A stretch of DNA of 64,000 nucleotides from Candidatus Zixiibacteriota bacterium (GCA_034003725.1 JAVEYB010000001.1:1-64000); one strand, 5' to 3'. Shown: positions 1-8,007, counted from the first letter of the stretch. Notes: generated by a model not told the origin, from the sequence alone. Numbers and translations are program-made.

Positions 1-100
1 AAACAAACCCATTTCCCCGTAACCCGATGCCATATCGCTTTGTACAGTGAAAAAGTCTTCCGGGCAACCTCCCCTGCAAGGTGTAACCGGCACAAAAAAA

Positions 101-174
101 TAGCGGTGCAGGGACTCGAACCCCGGACACGCGGATTATGATTCCGCTGCTCTAACCAACTGAGCTACACCGCC
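101..174 (-). tRNA. tRNA-Met (CAU), elongator type likely
   Basis: The minus strand folds as a full cloverleaf. The 5 bp anticodon stem GCGGA/TCCGC closes the loop ATCATAA, giving anticodon CAT. The D arm reads GCTCAGTTGGTTAGAGC and the T arm has the loop TTCGAGT. The acceptor stem pairs GGCGGTG with CACCGCT, which leaves a G1-U72 wobble and A73 as discriminator. CCA is not encoded. A run of T follows the 3' end and could terminate the transcript. Elongator Met is preferred from the overall sequence. A CAU isoleucine tRNA that needs lysidine cannot be excluded by eye. An initiator tRNA is unlikely because no C1-A72 mismatch is seen. Confidence 0.93.
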
Positions 175-963
175 ATCTTGTCCGCCAAATGAGCAGACAC
201 AGAAATTATAACAAACGGGAGTTTTGTCAAGTCAATACTCGCCCGCCGAAACCGGACCAACACCCGACCGGGCGCGGCCAACCCAGAGCCTTCGCGCACC
301 ATTTGATCCGGCGCCGACCCTGCCCTCGCTACCTCGCATCCTCACTGTCGCCTCCACCGCAAGACTACCACTCAGAATCGATCTTCGCGCCCGGGGAACA
401 ACTTCTCGATACGGCCACCGCCGTCAATAATACCCGCACATGACAGCGCCTGGGGCCGCTTGCTGACCAGACTCTCGGGATGCCGTTAGATAAGAAGAAC
501 CGACAGATACGCGGGCTGGGGATCACATCGACGATTGGGCAAAAAAGAAAGGAGTTGGTCCCTCACAAACCAACTCCTTCATCCCCACCTCTTAAATACC
601 CTTCACCGCCATACTGCGTATATTCAAGAGTAACTACGTGGGGATGTATTGCAACAGTCGTGCCAGTGTCGTTCAAACTCTGAACATGTCATTTAACTTG
701 CTACGGCACAATATCATATCTTATCTCCGTTAGCCCGTCAGGCTACTCTCTCCGCCTCGCAAATCGCAATTTCTGCGCCATCGAATCGGCCTAAGATCAG
801 GCTCAATGACAAATATCTTATTTCATATCAATGCCTTAAAGACGATTCAAACGATCGCGACACCCAATCCGGCACAATGCGGTTTCTGCGCATTGAAGTC
901 TGATACGCAGTATTTGCGCCAACCGTGAACCTCACTCGCAGGTTCTACGGCACACCGGCCCGT
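175..963. other. Intergenic stretch between tRNA and lpdA
   Basis: I see no convincing gene here. The short open frames have no ribosome binding sites and no recognisable protein character. The only clear structure is the hairpin at 549-579. The 580-960 part, downstream of lpdA, is moderately AT-rich and could hold the 3' untranslated region of lpdA or a small RNA, but nothing identifies one. Confidence 0.5.
541..579 (-). terminator. Rho-independent terminator, minus strand
   Basis: A perfect 11 bp stem (AAGGAGTTGGT with ACCAACTCCTT, loop of 9) is followed on the minus strand by TCTTTTTT. It lies about 385 bases beyond the lpdA stop. It therefore either ends a long lpdA 3' untranslated region or ends a separate short minus-strand transcript. 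Confidence 0.75.
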
Positions 964-2361
964 CTACAGCCGCTTTTTCGCGAGGTGCACGGACATTCCG
1001 TGCAAATCGTGAGCCGCCTCCATGATCGACTCGGAAATCACAGGATGACCGAAAATCAGCGACCCCAGCTGGGCCACCGTCAGCCCCTGGTTCACCGCAA
1101 GCGCCGCCGTATGAATAATCTCGGTCGCATGCGTCCCGACAATGTGGACGCCCAACAACCGATCAGTCTTCTTGTCGCCGATTACTTTGACTTCCCCGGC
1201 AATTTCGTTCTCGGCGTGCGCCTTGCCCAGCGCCCGCAGCGGAAACTTGCCGACCGCCACATCATGTTTCTCCGAGGCCTCCCGTTCCCGTAGCCCGACC
1301 GACGCAACTTCCGGGTGAGTGAAGATCACCGAGGGACACCCGTGATAGTTCTTGGTCGACTTCTCGCCGAGACAGTTGTCGACCGCGACCGTGCCGTCAT
1401 GCACAGCCGTGTACGCCAGAAGAATCTCGCCTCGGACGTCGCCGATTGCATAGATGTTTTTGACGTTGGTGCGCATGTCCGGACCGGTCGGAATGGAGCC
1501 GTTCTTATTGAGGGTCACACCGACCTCGCTCAGGCCGATATCCTCCGTCAAAAACGCCCGACCTATCGAGACCAGCACCTGGTTGGCATTGATCGTCTCC
1601 CCGCTCGACAACTTCGCCTGCACTCCTTCGGGCCCGGGTGTAACCGATTCCACGCGCGTTTTGGTATGAAGCTTCACCTTCAGTTTTTTCAGTTCCCGCT
1701 CAATCAGGGTCGAGCAGTGCTCGTCCTCCATCGGCAGCGCGTGGTCAAGCATTTCAACCATCTCCACCTGTACGTCCAGCATGGAGAGCATGAAGGCCCA
1801 TTCGCAGCCGATCACCCCGGCGCCGATTATCAGCATCTTCTCTGGGAGGTGCGCAAGTTCAAGCAGATGATCGGACGTGAGAATCCGCTTCCCGTCGATC
1901 GGAAAGGCGGGCAAACTCAGCGAGCGCGACCCCGTCGCCACGATTATGTTCTTCGCCTCCAGTCGGGTCTCCTTGCCGGCGTCGTCAACGACTGAGACTT
2001 CATTCGGGCCGGAAATGCGCCCGAATCCCGCGACATGCTCAACACCGTGCGACTTGAACAACTGCCCTATACCGCCGGTCATGGTGCTCACAACCTTGTC
2101 CTTGCGCTTAAGCATCGCCGGCCAGTCGTAGACCGGCGGCGCCGTCAGTGTGATGCCGAATTCCCCGGCATGTTTCATCCTGTGATATTGGGTCGCGGAG
2201 GCAATAAGCGCTTTCGAGGGTATGCAGCCCCGGTTCAGGCAGACGCCGCCGAGTTCACGCGCTTCGATAACGGCAGTTTTCGCGCCCTTCATGGCTGCCC
2301 GAATGCAGGCCGTATAACCGCCGGGGCCGCCTCCGATTATCACTATATCATAGCTGGCGAT
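964..2361 (-). CDS. lpdA: Dihydrolipoamide dehydrogenase (E3), apparent ATC start
   Basis: This flavoprotein reoxidises the dihydrolipoyl groups of 2-oxoacid dehydrogenase complexes or the glycine cleavage system, using NAD. About 465 residues, normal for the family. The sequence shows the N-terminal FAD fold (GGGPGGY), the redox disulfide CLNRGC, an NAD-binding GAGVIG near residue 180 and the C-terminal catalytic HPVISE near 440. The only standard in-frame start near the front is a GTG inside the first beta strand. It lacks a ribosome binding site and would cut off YDI. Six codons upstream lies ATC GCC AGC TAT GAT ATA, eight bases after GGAG, with an in-frame TAA just above. I therefore place the start at this ATC. 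No E1 or E2 gene is in the window. Confidence 0.93.
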   Translation of the reverse strand: MASYDIVIIGGGPGGYTACIRAAMKGAKTAVIEARELGGVCLNRGCIPSKALIASATQYHRMKHAGEFGITLTAPPVYDWPAMLKRKDKVVSTMTGGIGQLFKSHGVEHVAGFGRISGPNEVSVVDDAGKETRLEAKNIIVATGSRSLSLPAFPIDGKRILTSDHLLELAHLPEKMLIIGAGVIGCEWAFMLSMLDVQVEMVEMLDHALPMEDEHCSTLIERELKKLKVKLHTKTRVESVTPGPEGVQAKLSSGETINANQVLVSIGRAFLTEDIGLSEVGVTLNKNGSIPTGPDMRTNVKNIYAIGDVRGEILLAYTAVHDGTVAVDNCLGEKSTKNYHGCPSVIFTHPEVASVGLREREASEKHDVAVGKFPLRALGKAHAENEIAGEVKVIGDKKTDRLLGVHIVGTHATEIIHTAALAVNQGLTVAQLGSLIFGHPVISESIMEAAHDLHGMSVHLAKKRL

Positions 2362-2367
2362 GGTGGT

Positions 2368-2376
2368 CTCTCCTTT
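2368..2376 (-). promoter_or_regulatory. lpdA ribosome binding site that fixes the ATC start
   Basis: AAAGGAGAG on the minus strand, with eight bases between GGAG and the ATC codon at 2361. It is too far from the downstream GTG (2343) to serve it well. Confidence 0.75.
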
Positions 2377-2407
2377 ACATTAGCCCAACTGTTCCACGTT
2401 GGGGGGT

Positions 2408-2435
2408 AATGTACGAGAATTCGCGCATTTGGCAA
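2408..2435 (-). promoter_or_regulatory. Possible lpdA promoter
   Basis: TTGCCA, 16 bases, TACATT on the minus strand, about 47 bases upstream of the lpdA start. The spacing is acceptable and the match to the sigma-70 consensus is moderate. Confidence 0.4.
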
Positions 2436-2503
2436 GTCCGGAGGCGCAACCACATACCGACTCGTGCCGTCGGGACCGAGAAGGATTACTGCCGAGATTG
2501 GGC

Positions 2504-2542
2504 AAAGAAAAGGCGGACCGACCCCGGAGAGCCAGTCCGCCT
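2504..2542 (-). terminator. Terminator of the lipoprotein/outer-membrane gene pair
   Basis: On the minus strand AGGCGGAC pairs with GTCCGCCT and is followed by TTTTCTTT, just after the stop of the lipoprotein gene. Confidence 0.8.
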
Positions 2543-2564
2543 GTCAGATTCAGCGAAGCGCCGC

Positions 2565-3125
2565 TTAGCTGTCCTTGGCGGCGAGAGTAATGATAATCCG
2601 TATCGAGTCCACCTGACCGCCGAGGCCGCCCGAACCGCCCGTGGCGATCGCATAGTAGTCGAACAACCCGCCTTTCACCAGCGTCTGGAGCGTGCTGATA
2701 TTGCTCAGCAATCCCAGGGACTCGGCATAAGTAACAAATCTCTGGGTCCCTGCGCCCGGCGTCCCGGCCGGCACGGTCAACGGACCGAACACGAGAGTTG
2801 CGAGAGAGTCCACGTCAGCCTGATCCAGCGTGTCGTCCGGCATCGTAGCCTCATGAACGTACCCGGTATAGGTCCACTCCGCGGTCTCATTATTGGTGAT
2901 CCACAGTTCGAACCCGACCACTTCGATCCGGTCAATATCGTCTTTGTGTTCCTCCCACGTATCGTTTTCAGTCAAGTCCACCGCGGTTGGATAGAACCCG
3001 GTCTGGGTGGTAAATGAGAACGACTCCACCACCACGAACGTGCCGGACACTATCTTGCATCCGACAACCACCAGTGCAAGGAGAGCAAGCCCGGCGAGTG
3101 CCAAAACAGCTTTTGACTTCATCAT
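2565..3125 (-). CDS. Putative lipoprotein, unknown function
   Basis: 186 residues. The N-terminus is a lipoprotein signal: lysine at position 5, a hydrophobic stretch and the lipobox VVGC with Cys23 as the acylation site. The mature part is rich in aromatic and acidic residues, with no motif I recognise. The start ATG pair follows AGGAGA at good spacing. It sits 15 bases behind the outer-membrane barrel gene on the same strand and ends at a terminator, so the two are probably co-transcribed and may work together at the envelope. Family not recognised. Confidence 0.8.
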   Translation of the reverse strand: MMKSKAVLALAGLALLALVVVGCKIVSGTFVVVESFSFTTQTGFYPTAVDLTENDTWEEHKDDIDRIEVVGFELWITNNETAEWTYTGYVHEATMPDDTLDQADVDSLATLVFGPLTVPAGTPGAGTQRFVTYAESLGLLSNISTLQTLVKGGLFDYYAIATGGSGGLGGQVDSIRIIITLAAKDS

Positions 3126-3140
3126 GACGTTTTCTCCTGC

Positions 3141-3701
3141 CTAGTTGGCGCCGAAGTAGTAGTTGAGGCCGCCGGTGATCGAAACCGATTTTTTCGAGAC
3201 GTCACCCTCGGACCCCGCAATGTGGGCTTTGCCGCGAAGATCGATATCGATTTGCGGGGAGAACCCGATACCAAATCCGAATCCGGCCGAAATGCCCGCT
3301 TTGGAGCCGACCTCGCCGAACACGGCATCAATCTCATCGTTTTTCTGATTGTAGAATCCGAGCCCTGCCACGAAGTAAGGCTTGAATCCCATCTTCCCGA
3401 CCTGGTTGCCCAGCGTGGCATCAATACCGAATGCCGTCACCGACGACCCGTCGATGTCAAACTCGAATTCGTCGTTGTCGGGCGCCCCGTAACTCGTAAA
3501 CGAAATGTTCGGCTCGATCACCAGAATCGGTATCAGTTGGTAGCGGATCTTGAATCCAAAAACCGGCCCCGATGCCTGGTCATCCTGCACCACCGGTATG
3601 TTCAAGCCCCCGAACGCGCCGATTCCTAGCTTGGCCGGCCCGGCGCTCACGATCGACGCGCAGAGTAACAGACCAAATAACAGCGCTCCTGCTCTTTTCA
3701 T
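3141..3701 (-). CDS. Outer-membrane beta-barrel protein, porin/OmpA-barrel type
   Basis: 186 residues with a cleavable signal peptide (MKRAGALLFGLLL...VSAG). Alternating hydrophobic and polar strands rich in Gly and aromatic residues follow, ending in an aromatic-containing strand (GLNYYFGAN) typical of small outer-membrane barrels. The length suits an eight-stranded barrel. There is no peptidoglycan-binding OmpA C-domain. A strong promoter precedes it and a lipoprotein gene follows. The ligand or role cannot be told from sequence. Confidence 0.8.
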   Translation of the reverse strand: MKRAGALLFGLLLCASIVSAGPAKLGIGAFGGLNIPVVQDDQASGPVFGFKIRYQLIPILVIEPNISFTSYGAPDNDEFEFDIDGSSVTAFGIDATLGNQVGKMGFKPYFVAGLGFYNQKNDEIDAVFGEVGSKAGISAGFGFGIGFSPQIDIDLRGKAHIAGSEGDVSKKSVSITGGLNYYFGAN

Positions 3702-3744
3702 GTTGACTCCTGAATGAAAAAATTAGTGGGTGGATGGCTCTGGA

Positions 3745-3773
3745 AACATAGCACTCTGCTGATCCAATGTCAA
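3745..3773 (-). promoter_or_regulatory. Promoter of the barrel/lipoprotein operon
   Basis: TTGACA, 17 bases, TATGTT on the minus strand, about 45 bases upstream of the barrel gene start. Close match to the sigma-70 consensus. Confidence 0.75.
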
Positions 3774-3876
3774 CCAGATCCACGCCAAAATAGACCCCCA
3801 TTGCAGATGTCTGGTCAAACGCCGTGCTGCCTCCAGAAGAAATCGCGAAAAGCTTGGTTTGGGGGGCAAAAAGGCC

Positions 3877-3904
3877 TTGACAACGGTAACCTGCTTTGTA
3901 TATT
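3877..3904 (+). promoter_or_regulatory. Promoter of the polyamine operon
   Basis: TTGACA, 16 bases, TATATT, about 65 bases before the regulator start. The operator pair lies directly downstream of the -10 box, around and after the expected transcription start, where a bound repressor would block the promoter. Confidence 0.75.
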
Positions 3905-3911
3905 TGGCGGT

Positions 3912-3944
3912 CTTTATTAAACAAAAAGGTTGTGTTTATTAAAC
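3912..3944 (+). promoter_or_regulatory. Two-copy operator, likely for the XRE-cupin regulator
   Basis: The 10-mer TTTATTAAAC occurs twice (3913-3922 and 3935-3944), exactly 22 bases apart, about two helical turns. The second copy with its preceding G is a perfect 11 bp palindrome, GTTTA-T-TAAAC. The first has C for the outer G. Position between -10 box and gene suggests autorepression. Confidence 0.6.
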
Positions 3945-3968
3945 CACGGCCGAGCGACCGGGTAAACG

Positions 3969-4511
3969 ATGGATCTTCGTATCGGTGAGAAAATCAAGGC
4001 CTTACGGCTGGCCTCCGACCTGACACAGGCCGAACTGGCCGACCGCGCCCAGCTGACCAAGGGGTTCATTTCCCAGCTGGAAAACGACCAGACATCGATC
4101 TCGGTCGACTCGCTGGCTGATATCCTGGGAGCCCTGGGAGTCTCGATGGGAGAGTTTTTCTCTGAAGTCGAAGATACCAAGGTCGTTTTCGGTCCTAATG
4201 ACCGAGTACCGATCGAACGGCGGGGCGTGAAACACTTCGACGTGCTCGTGCCGGGGTCGACCAACAACCTGATGGACCCGATCGTGCTCGAACTGGACCC
4301 GGGAGAGGCGCTTGACAAGCAGGGACCGCTTCCCGGCGAGCAATTCGGCTACGTGATACGCGGGGTTGCCACACTGGCCATCAACCGCAAGGCGCACCGG
4401 GTACCGACCGATCACTGTTTCTATTTTTCGTCCGACCGGGAACACCAGATCCGGAACGACGGTACTGAAAAAGTCAAACTTGTGTGGGTGACGAGCCCGC
4501 CGTTGATGTAA
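3969..4511 (+). CDS. XRE-family regulator with C-terminal cupin (PuuR-like)
   Basis: 180 residues. Residues about 9-63 are a lambda-repressor-like helix-turn-helix (LTQAELADRAQLTKGFISQ). Residues about 105-175 form a cupin barrel (PGEQFGYVIRGVATLAINRK) that should bind a small ligand. E. coli PuuR, of this architecture, represses putrescine catabolism. Here the gene heads a polyamine biosynthesis operon, so I infer it senses a polyamine or precursor and controls its own operon through the twin operator upstream. speD starts 45 bases downstream. Ligand and direction of control are unproven. Confidence 0.88.
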   Translation: MDLRIGEKIKALRLASDLTQAELADRAQLTKGFISQLENDQTSISVDSLADILGALGVSMGEFFSEVEDTKVVFGPNDRVPIERRGVKHFDVLVPGSTNNLMDPIVLELDPGEALDKQGPLPGEQFGYVIRGVATLAINRKAHRVPTDHCFYFSSDREHQIRNDGTEKVKLVWVTSPPLM

Positions 4512-4556
4512 CACGAAATGCCTGGAACCCTTAACCGCTGAAGGAGGGATCGAAAA

Positions 4557-4964
4557 ATGCGCATACTCGGACGTCATCTCATTGTCGAGTACTGTGATTG
4601 TGACCGCAAGGCACTTGACGACCTCGAATATCTCGAGCACCACATGAATGAGGCCGTCCGAAAATCGGGCGCCACTATCGTGCGGTCGATGTTCCATCGC
4701 TACAATCCCCAGGGGGTTTCGGGCGCCGTGATCATCGCTGAGTCGCATATCTCGATCCACTCCTGGCCGGAATACGGCTATGCGGCAGTCGACTTCTTCA
4801 CCTGCGGTCAGTCAGTGGATCCGACCAAAGCAGCCGAGTACATGAAAGAGAAACTCGGATGCAAGCGGGCCGAGATCAAGGAACTGCGCCGTGGAATTCC
4901 CTCGGACGTGGACGAAGTAATCGACCACAAACCGGTCGCTCTCCCTATCACTGCAGCCCGGTAG
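4557..4964 (+). CDS. speD: S-adenosylmethionine decarboxylase proenzyme
   Basis: Pyruvoyl enzyme that makes decarboxylated SAM, the aminopropyl donor for spermidine. 135 residues, the short bacterial (SpeH) form. The self-cleavage site is Glu62-Ser63 in ESHISIHSWPEYGY, which would leave a pyruvoyl group on Ser63. His68 and Cys83 fall at the positions used in the well-studied Thermotoga enzyme. The ATG follows GGAGG at suitable spacing. It is the second gene of the operon, 24 bases before the decarboxylase. Confidence 0.96.
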   Translation: MRILGRHLIVEYCDCDRKALDDLEYLEHHMNEAVRKSGATIVRSMFHRYNPQGVSGAVIIAESHISIHSWPEYGYAAVDFFTCGQSVDPTKAAEYMKEKLGCKRAEIKELRRGIPSDVDEVIDHKPVALPITAAR

Positions 4965-4988
4965 CACGGCTGCACGGAGGAACCAAGG

Positions 4989-6158
4989 ATGACGTATTCG
5001 TTTGACGTCAGCACGATGGAGCAGACTGCCCTGATGGGCGGTTTGGACGTCGGGCTGGTCAAGGATTTGTTCAAAACCAGAGGGCTCGACACCCCCCTGT
5101 TGCTGCTGTCCCGTTCGGAAGTCAGGCGCGCGATCGAAGATCTGCGCTCCGCACTGCCACGGGCGGAAATATTCTATGCCGTCAAGTCGAACAACCACCC
5201 CGCGATCATCGAGGAGGTCTTCGCGGCCGGTGGCAATTTCGACGTCTGTTCGGCCGGCGAGCTGAAAGGCGTCATGCAAACCGGTATCGACCCAAAAACC
5301 CTCCTCCATACGCACCCGATCAAGACGGCCGAGGAGATCGACCTCGCCCTCGAAGCGGGCGTGGAGATGTTCGTGGTCGATAATCCTTCCGAAATCGCCA
5401 AGCTGAAACGGATCACCGACCGGAAGCTGAAAATCCTCATTCGCTACCGGGTGCATCTCAACACGACCGCCGTGGTCAACCTGCAGTACAAATTCGGCTG
5501 CACGGTCGACGACGTGCTGGCGCTGGCAGACGCCGTCCGAGAGGCCGGTCACGTGGTCCACGGGCTCTGCTTCCATATCGGTTCGCAGTGCATCTATCCC
5601 GAGAACTACGTCAAGGCGATCGCCGCGGGCGGTGAGTTGATCGACGAGCTGGCCCAGGCCGGCCACACCATCCGCCTGCTCGATATCGGCGGCGGGTTCC
5701 CGGTCCCGTACGTCGAGCCGGTGCCCGACATCCACGACTTCTGTGAGCCGATTCGCGAAGCGCTGGATGAGCTGATTCGACCTGACATCCGCGTCATTTG
5801 CGAGCCGGGACGCTTCGTCTCGGCAAGGGCCGTAACCCTGGTCTGCAGCGTGATCGGCAAGTCCGAGCGCGACGGCAAGATGTGGTACTATCTCGACGAC
5901 GGCATCTATTCGACCTTCTCGGGTATCGTGTTCGACCACTGTCAGTATCCCGTGGTCCACGACAGCCAGGGCGACGAATACCTGTCCGTGCTCGCCGGGC
6001 CGACCTGCGACTCGTTTGACACCCTCTATGACGGCCTCCTGCTGCCGGAACTCGAGATCGGCGACCTGCTGATCTTCCCCCGTACCGGCGCCTACTGCGC
6101 CGTCTCCGGGTCGGACTTTAACTCACTCAAGCGGCCGCAGTACCGCGTGATCGACTGA
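4989..6158 (+). CDS. Fold-III PLP decarboxylase, probably ornithine (or ornithine/lysine) decarboxylase
   Basis: 389 residues of the alanine-racemase-fold decarboxylase group. The PLP lysine is Lys66 in YAVKSNNHP. Further marks are FHIGSQ, the phosphate loop DIGGGFP, CEPGRF and the C-terminal GPTCDSFD carrying the catalytic cysteine and aspartate of ornithine-type enzymes. The short barrel-plus-sheet length argues against biosynthetic arginine decarboxylase (over 600 residues). Diaminopimelate or carboxynorspermidine decarboxylase are alternatives, but the GPTCDSFD motif and placement between speD and speE favour putrescine (or cadaverine) production. speE starts 13 bases downstream. Confidence 0.88.
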   Translation: MTYSFDVSTMEQTALMGGLDVGLVKDLFKTRGLDTPLLLLSRSEVRRAIEDLRSALPRAEIFYAVKSNNHPAIIEEVFAAGGNFDVCSAGELKGVMQTGIDPKTLLHTHPIKTAEEIDLALEAGVEMFVVDNPSEIAKLKRITDRKLKILIRYRVHLNTTAVVNLQYKFGCTVDDVLALADAVREAGHVVHGLCFHIGSQCIYPENYVKAIAAGGELIDELAQAGHTIRLLDIGGGFPVPYVEPVPDIHDFCEPIREALDELIRPDIRVICEPGRFVSARAVTLVCSVIGKSERDGKMWYYLDDGIYSTFSGIVFDHCQYPVVHDSQGDEYLSVLAGPTCDSFDTLYDGLLLPELEIGDLLIFPRTGAYCAVSGSDFNSLKRPQYRVID

Positions 6159-6171
6159 GGGACCGACAAGC

Positions 6172-7065
6172 ATGGCAAGCAAAGAAACGAAACAGGGTCT
6201 CCGGGTTTCAGACAAGGCGCTGGAAAATCCGATGAACCTCTGGTACAGCGAACTGGCCCAGGGGGCCGCCGGATTGACGCTCAAGGTCGACCGCTTCCTC
6301 GAGTCGACGGAGTCGGAGTTTCAGCGTATCGAGGTCATCCAGAACAAGCTGTACGGCAAGCTGCTTGTCCTGTACGGCTCGCTCATGGTGGCCGACAACG
6401 ACAACAACGCCTACAACGAGATGCTCGCGCACGTGCCGTTGTTTTCGCACCCGAAACCGGAGAACGTCCTTATCATCGGCGGCGGCGACTGCGGCACGCT
6501 GACCGAAGTTATGAAGCACCCTGAAGTCGGGCGCTGCACGATGTGCGAGATAGATCGCATGGTGGTCGACATCACCCGGAAGCATCTTCCTCATCTGACG
6601 ATAGGGGCCGATGATCCGCGCGCCGAGTTGATATTCGACGACGGCAAGCGCTATATCGAAACGACCGACCGCCGTTTTGATGTCATCGCCCTGGACCTGT
6701 CCGATCCGGTTGGTCCTGCCGAGGAGTTGTTCCAGAAGCCGTTTCACCAGACGGTGTATGACAAACTCGCGGATGACGGCATTATGGTGGCGCAGTCGGA
6801 ATCGCCGTACTTCAACAAGGAGATCATCCGGCGAATGTATGCGAACCTGAAGGACATTTTCCCGATCGTGCGGATGTATTTCTGCTTTATGCCGATTTAT
6901 CCGTCGGCCCTGTGGTCGTTTGCGTTTTGCAGCAAGAAACACGACCCGATCCGGGATTTTGATCGCGCCCGATGGGACAGGCTGGCTCTGAAGACGCGCT
7001 ACTATAACGCGGAAACGCATGTCGGCGCCTTCGCTCTCCCGCAGTTCGCAAAAGAACTGGTGTAG
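6172..7065 (+). CDS. speE: Polyamine aminopropyltransferase (spermidine synthase)
   Basis: Transfers the aminopropyl group from decarboxylated SAM to putrescine. 297 residues. The SAM-type Rossmann motif is GGGDCG at 103-108 (GGGDGG in most relatives). The substrate-site block is LDLSDPVGPAEELF. LSDP replaces the commoner STDP, so a diamine other than putrescine, or a longer acceptor, is possible. The tail matches the family (MPIYPSALWSFAFCS). Last gene of the operon: a strong terminator follows 67 bases after the stop. Confidence 0.94.
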   Translation: MASKETKQGLRVSDKALENPMNLWYSELAQGAAGLTLKVDRFLESTESEFQRIEVIQNKLYGKLLVLYGSLMVADNDNNAYNEMLAHVPLFSHPKPENVLIIGGGDCGTLTEVMKHPEVGRCTMCEIDRMVVDITRKHLPHLTIGADDPRAELIFDDGKRYIETTDRRFDVIALDLSDPVGPAEELFQKPFHQTVYDKLADDGIMVAQSESPYFNKEIIRRMYANLKDIFPIVRMYFCFMPIYPSALWSFAFCSKKHDPIRDFDRARWDRLALKTRYYNAETHVGAFALPQFAKELV

Positions 7066-7132
7066 GCCCGGCGGCCCACCTGAAGTTCGACCATGGCGAA
7101 TGGCAGGTGCGAACGAAAAACGGAAATACACA

Positions 7133-7164
7133 ACAAAGCCCGGGCGAGCCGGGCTTTGTCTTTT
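7133..7164 (+). terminator. Terminator of the polyamine operon
   Basis: ACAAAGCCCGG pairs perfectly with CCGGGCTTTGT around a 5-base loop, followed by CTTTT. It separates the operon from the amidotransferase gene, whose start lies only 17 bases further on. Confidence 0.85.
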
Positions 7165-7180
7165 ATCACAGAGGAAGCGT

Positions 7181-7879
7181 ATGAAGCCTGTGATTGTTAT
7201 ACAAAACTGCGAAATAGAATCTCCCGGCACGATCGGTTTGTACTTGCAGGATCGCCGGATCCCGTTCGCCGTGGTTCGTTCGTTTGCCGGCGAGCGGTTG
7301 CCCGCACCTGAGGATTTCAGCGTCCTGATTGTTCTCGGGACGCCGAAATCGGTCACCGAGTACCGCCAACACCCGTATCTCGTGGAACTCTTTACACTTA
7401 TGACGCAGACGATCCGCCGAGGGCAGCCTATCTTGGGAATTTGCTTCGGCGCGCAGCTTCTCGCCCACACGCTCGGCGCCCGGGTGGAACCGAACAGGGT
7501 CAAAGAGATCGGGGCCATGACGGTCACACTCACCGACGAAGGCGCATCGGATCCGCTTTTTGCCGGATTCGACCGGGAGTTCCCGGTCTTCCAATGGCAT
7601 GGCGACACTTTCCGGATACCATTCGGCGCGACCCATCTGGCGAAGACCGACGATTGTAAGAATCAGGCTTTCCGGAAAGGCAACCTGGTTGGCCTGCAGT
7701 TCCACCTCGAAGCCGACCCCGATGAGGTCCCGCAATGGTGTGATGCGTACGCCGGTGAACTAACCGAAGCAGGCAAGACCAAAGACGGAATAATCGACGG
7801 CTGCCGAGCCTCCGCCGACCATACCCGCGCCCTCGGCTTCAGACTCCTCGACAACTTCTTCAACCTGATCTCCAAATAA
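7181..7879 (+). CDS. Class I glutamine amidotransferase-like protein
   Basis: 232 residues from the ATG at 7181, which has GAGGAAG just upstream. The glutaminase fold has its nucleophile Cys88 in GICFGAQ and the His-x-Glu pair in LQFHLEAD, so the catalytic triad looks intact. It stands alone with no synthetase domain, like the 'GMP synthase-like' amidotransferases of unknown substrate. Proximity to polyamine genes recalls the gamma-glutamyl hydrolase PuuD, but similarity to that enzyme is not evident and a terminator lies between. Substrate unknown. Confidence 0.85.
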   Translation: MKPVIVIQNCEIESPGTIGLYLQDRRIPFAVVRSFAGERLPAPEDFSVLIVLGTPKSVTEYRQHPYLVELFTLMTQTIRRGQPILGICFGAQLLAHTLGARVEPNRVKEIGAMTVTLTDEGASDPLFAGFDREFPVFQWHGDTFRIPFGATHLAKTDDCKNQAFRKGNLVGLQFHLEADPDEVPQWCDAYAGELTEAGKTKDGIIDGCRASADHTRALGFRLLDNFFNLISK

Positions 7880-7883
7880 TCCC

Positions 7884-7957
7884 TGCGTGCTATACGTCCC
7901 CGTGCACCACGTACCATCGCCATGATCCGTGCGTGGTGTACGTCCCCGTGCACCACG
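7884..7957. repeat. Two copies of a short palindromic (REP-like) repeat
   Basis: 7884-7911 and 7930-7957 are two direct copies of a hairpin unit. The second copy is the cleaner one: CGTGGTGTACG, 4 bases, CGTGCACCACG. They follow directly on the amidotransferase stop. Another copy follows the valS stop (13432-13459) and an inverted half copy lies at 13919-13935. Confidence 0.8.
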
Positions 7958-7972
7958 CTGGATTCCACGAAG

Positions 7973-8007
7973 CACAAAAAAAACCCGGCCCTGCCGGACC
8001 GGGTTTT
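7973..8007 (-). terminator. Terminator of the outer-membrane protein gene
   Basis: On the minus strand AAAACCCGG pairs with CCGGGTTTT (loop about 10) and continues into TTTT. It lies 20 bases after the stop of the 8028-9374 gene. Confidence 0.85.

Noticed and set aside
2343-2361. GTG at 2343 as the lpdA start
   Set aside because: No ribosome binding site at usable distance, and it would remove the start of the FAD-binding strand. The ATC at 2361 fits both signal and family.
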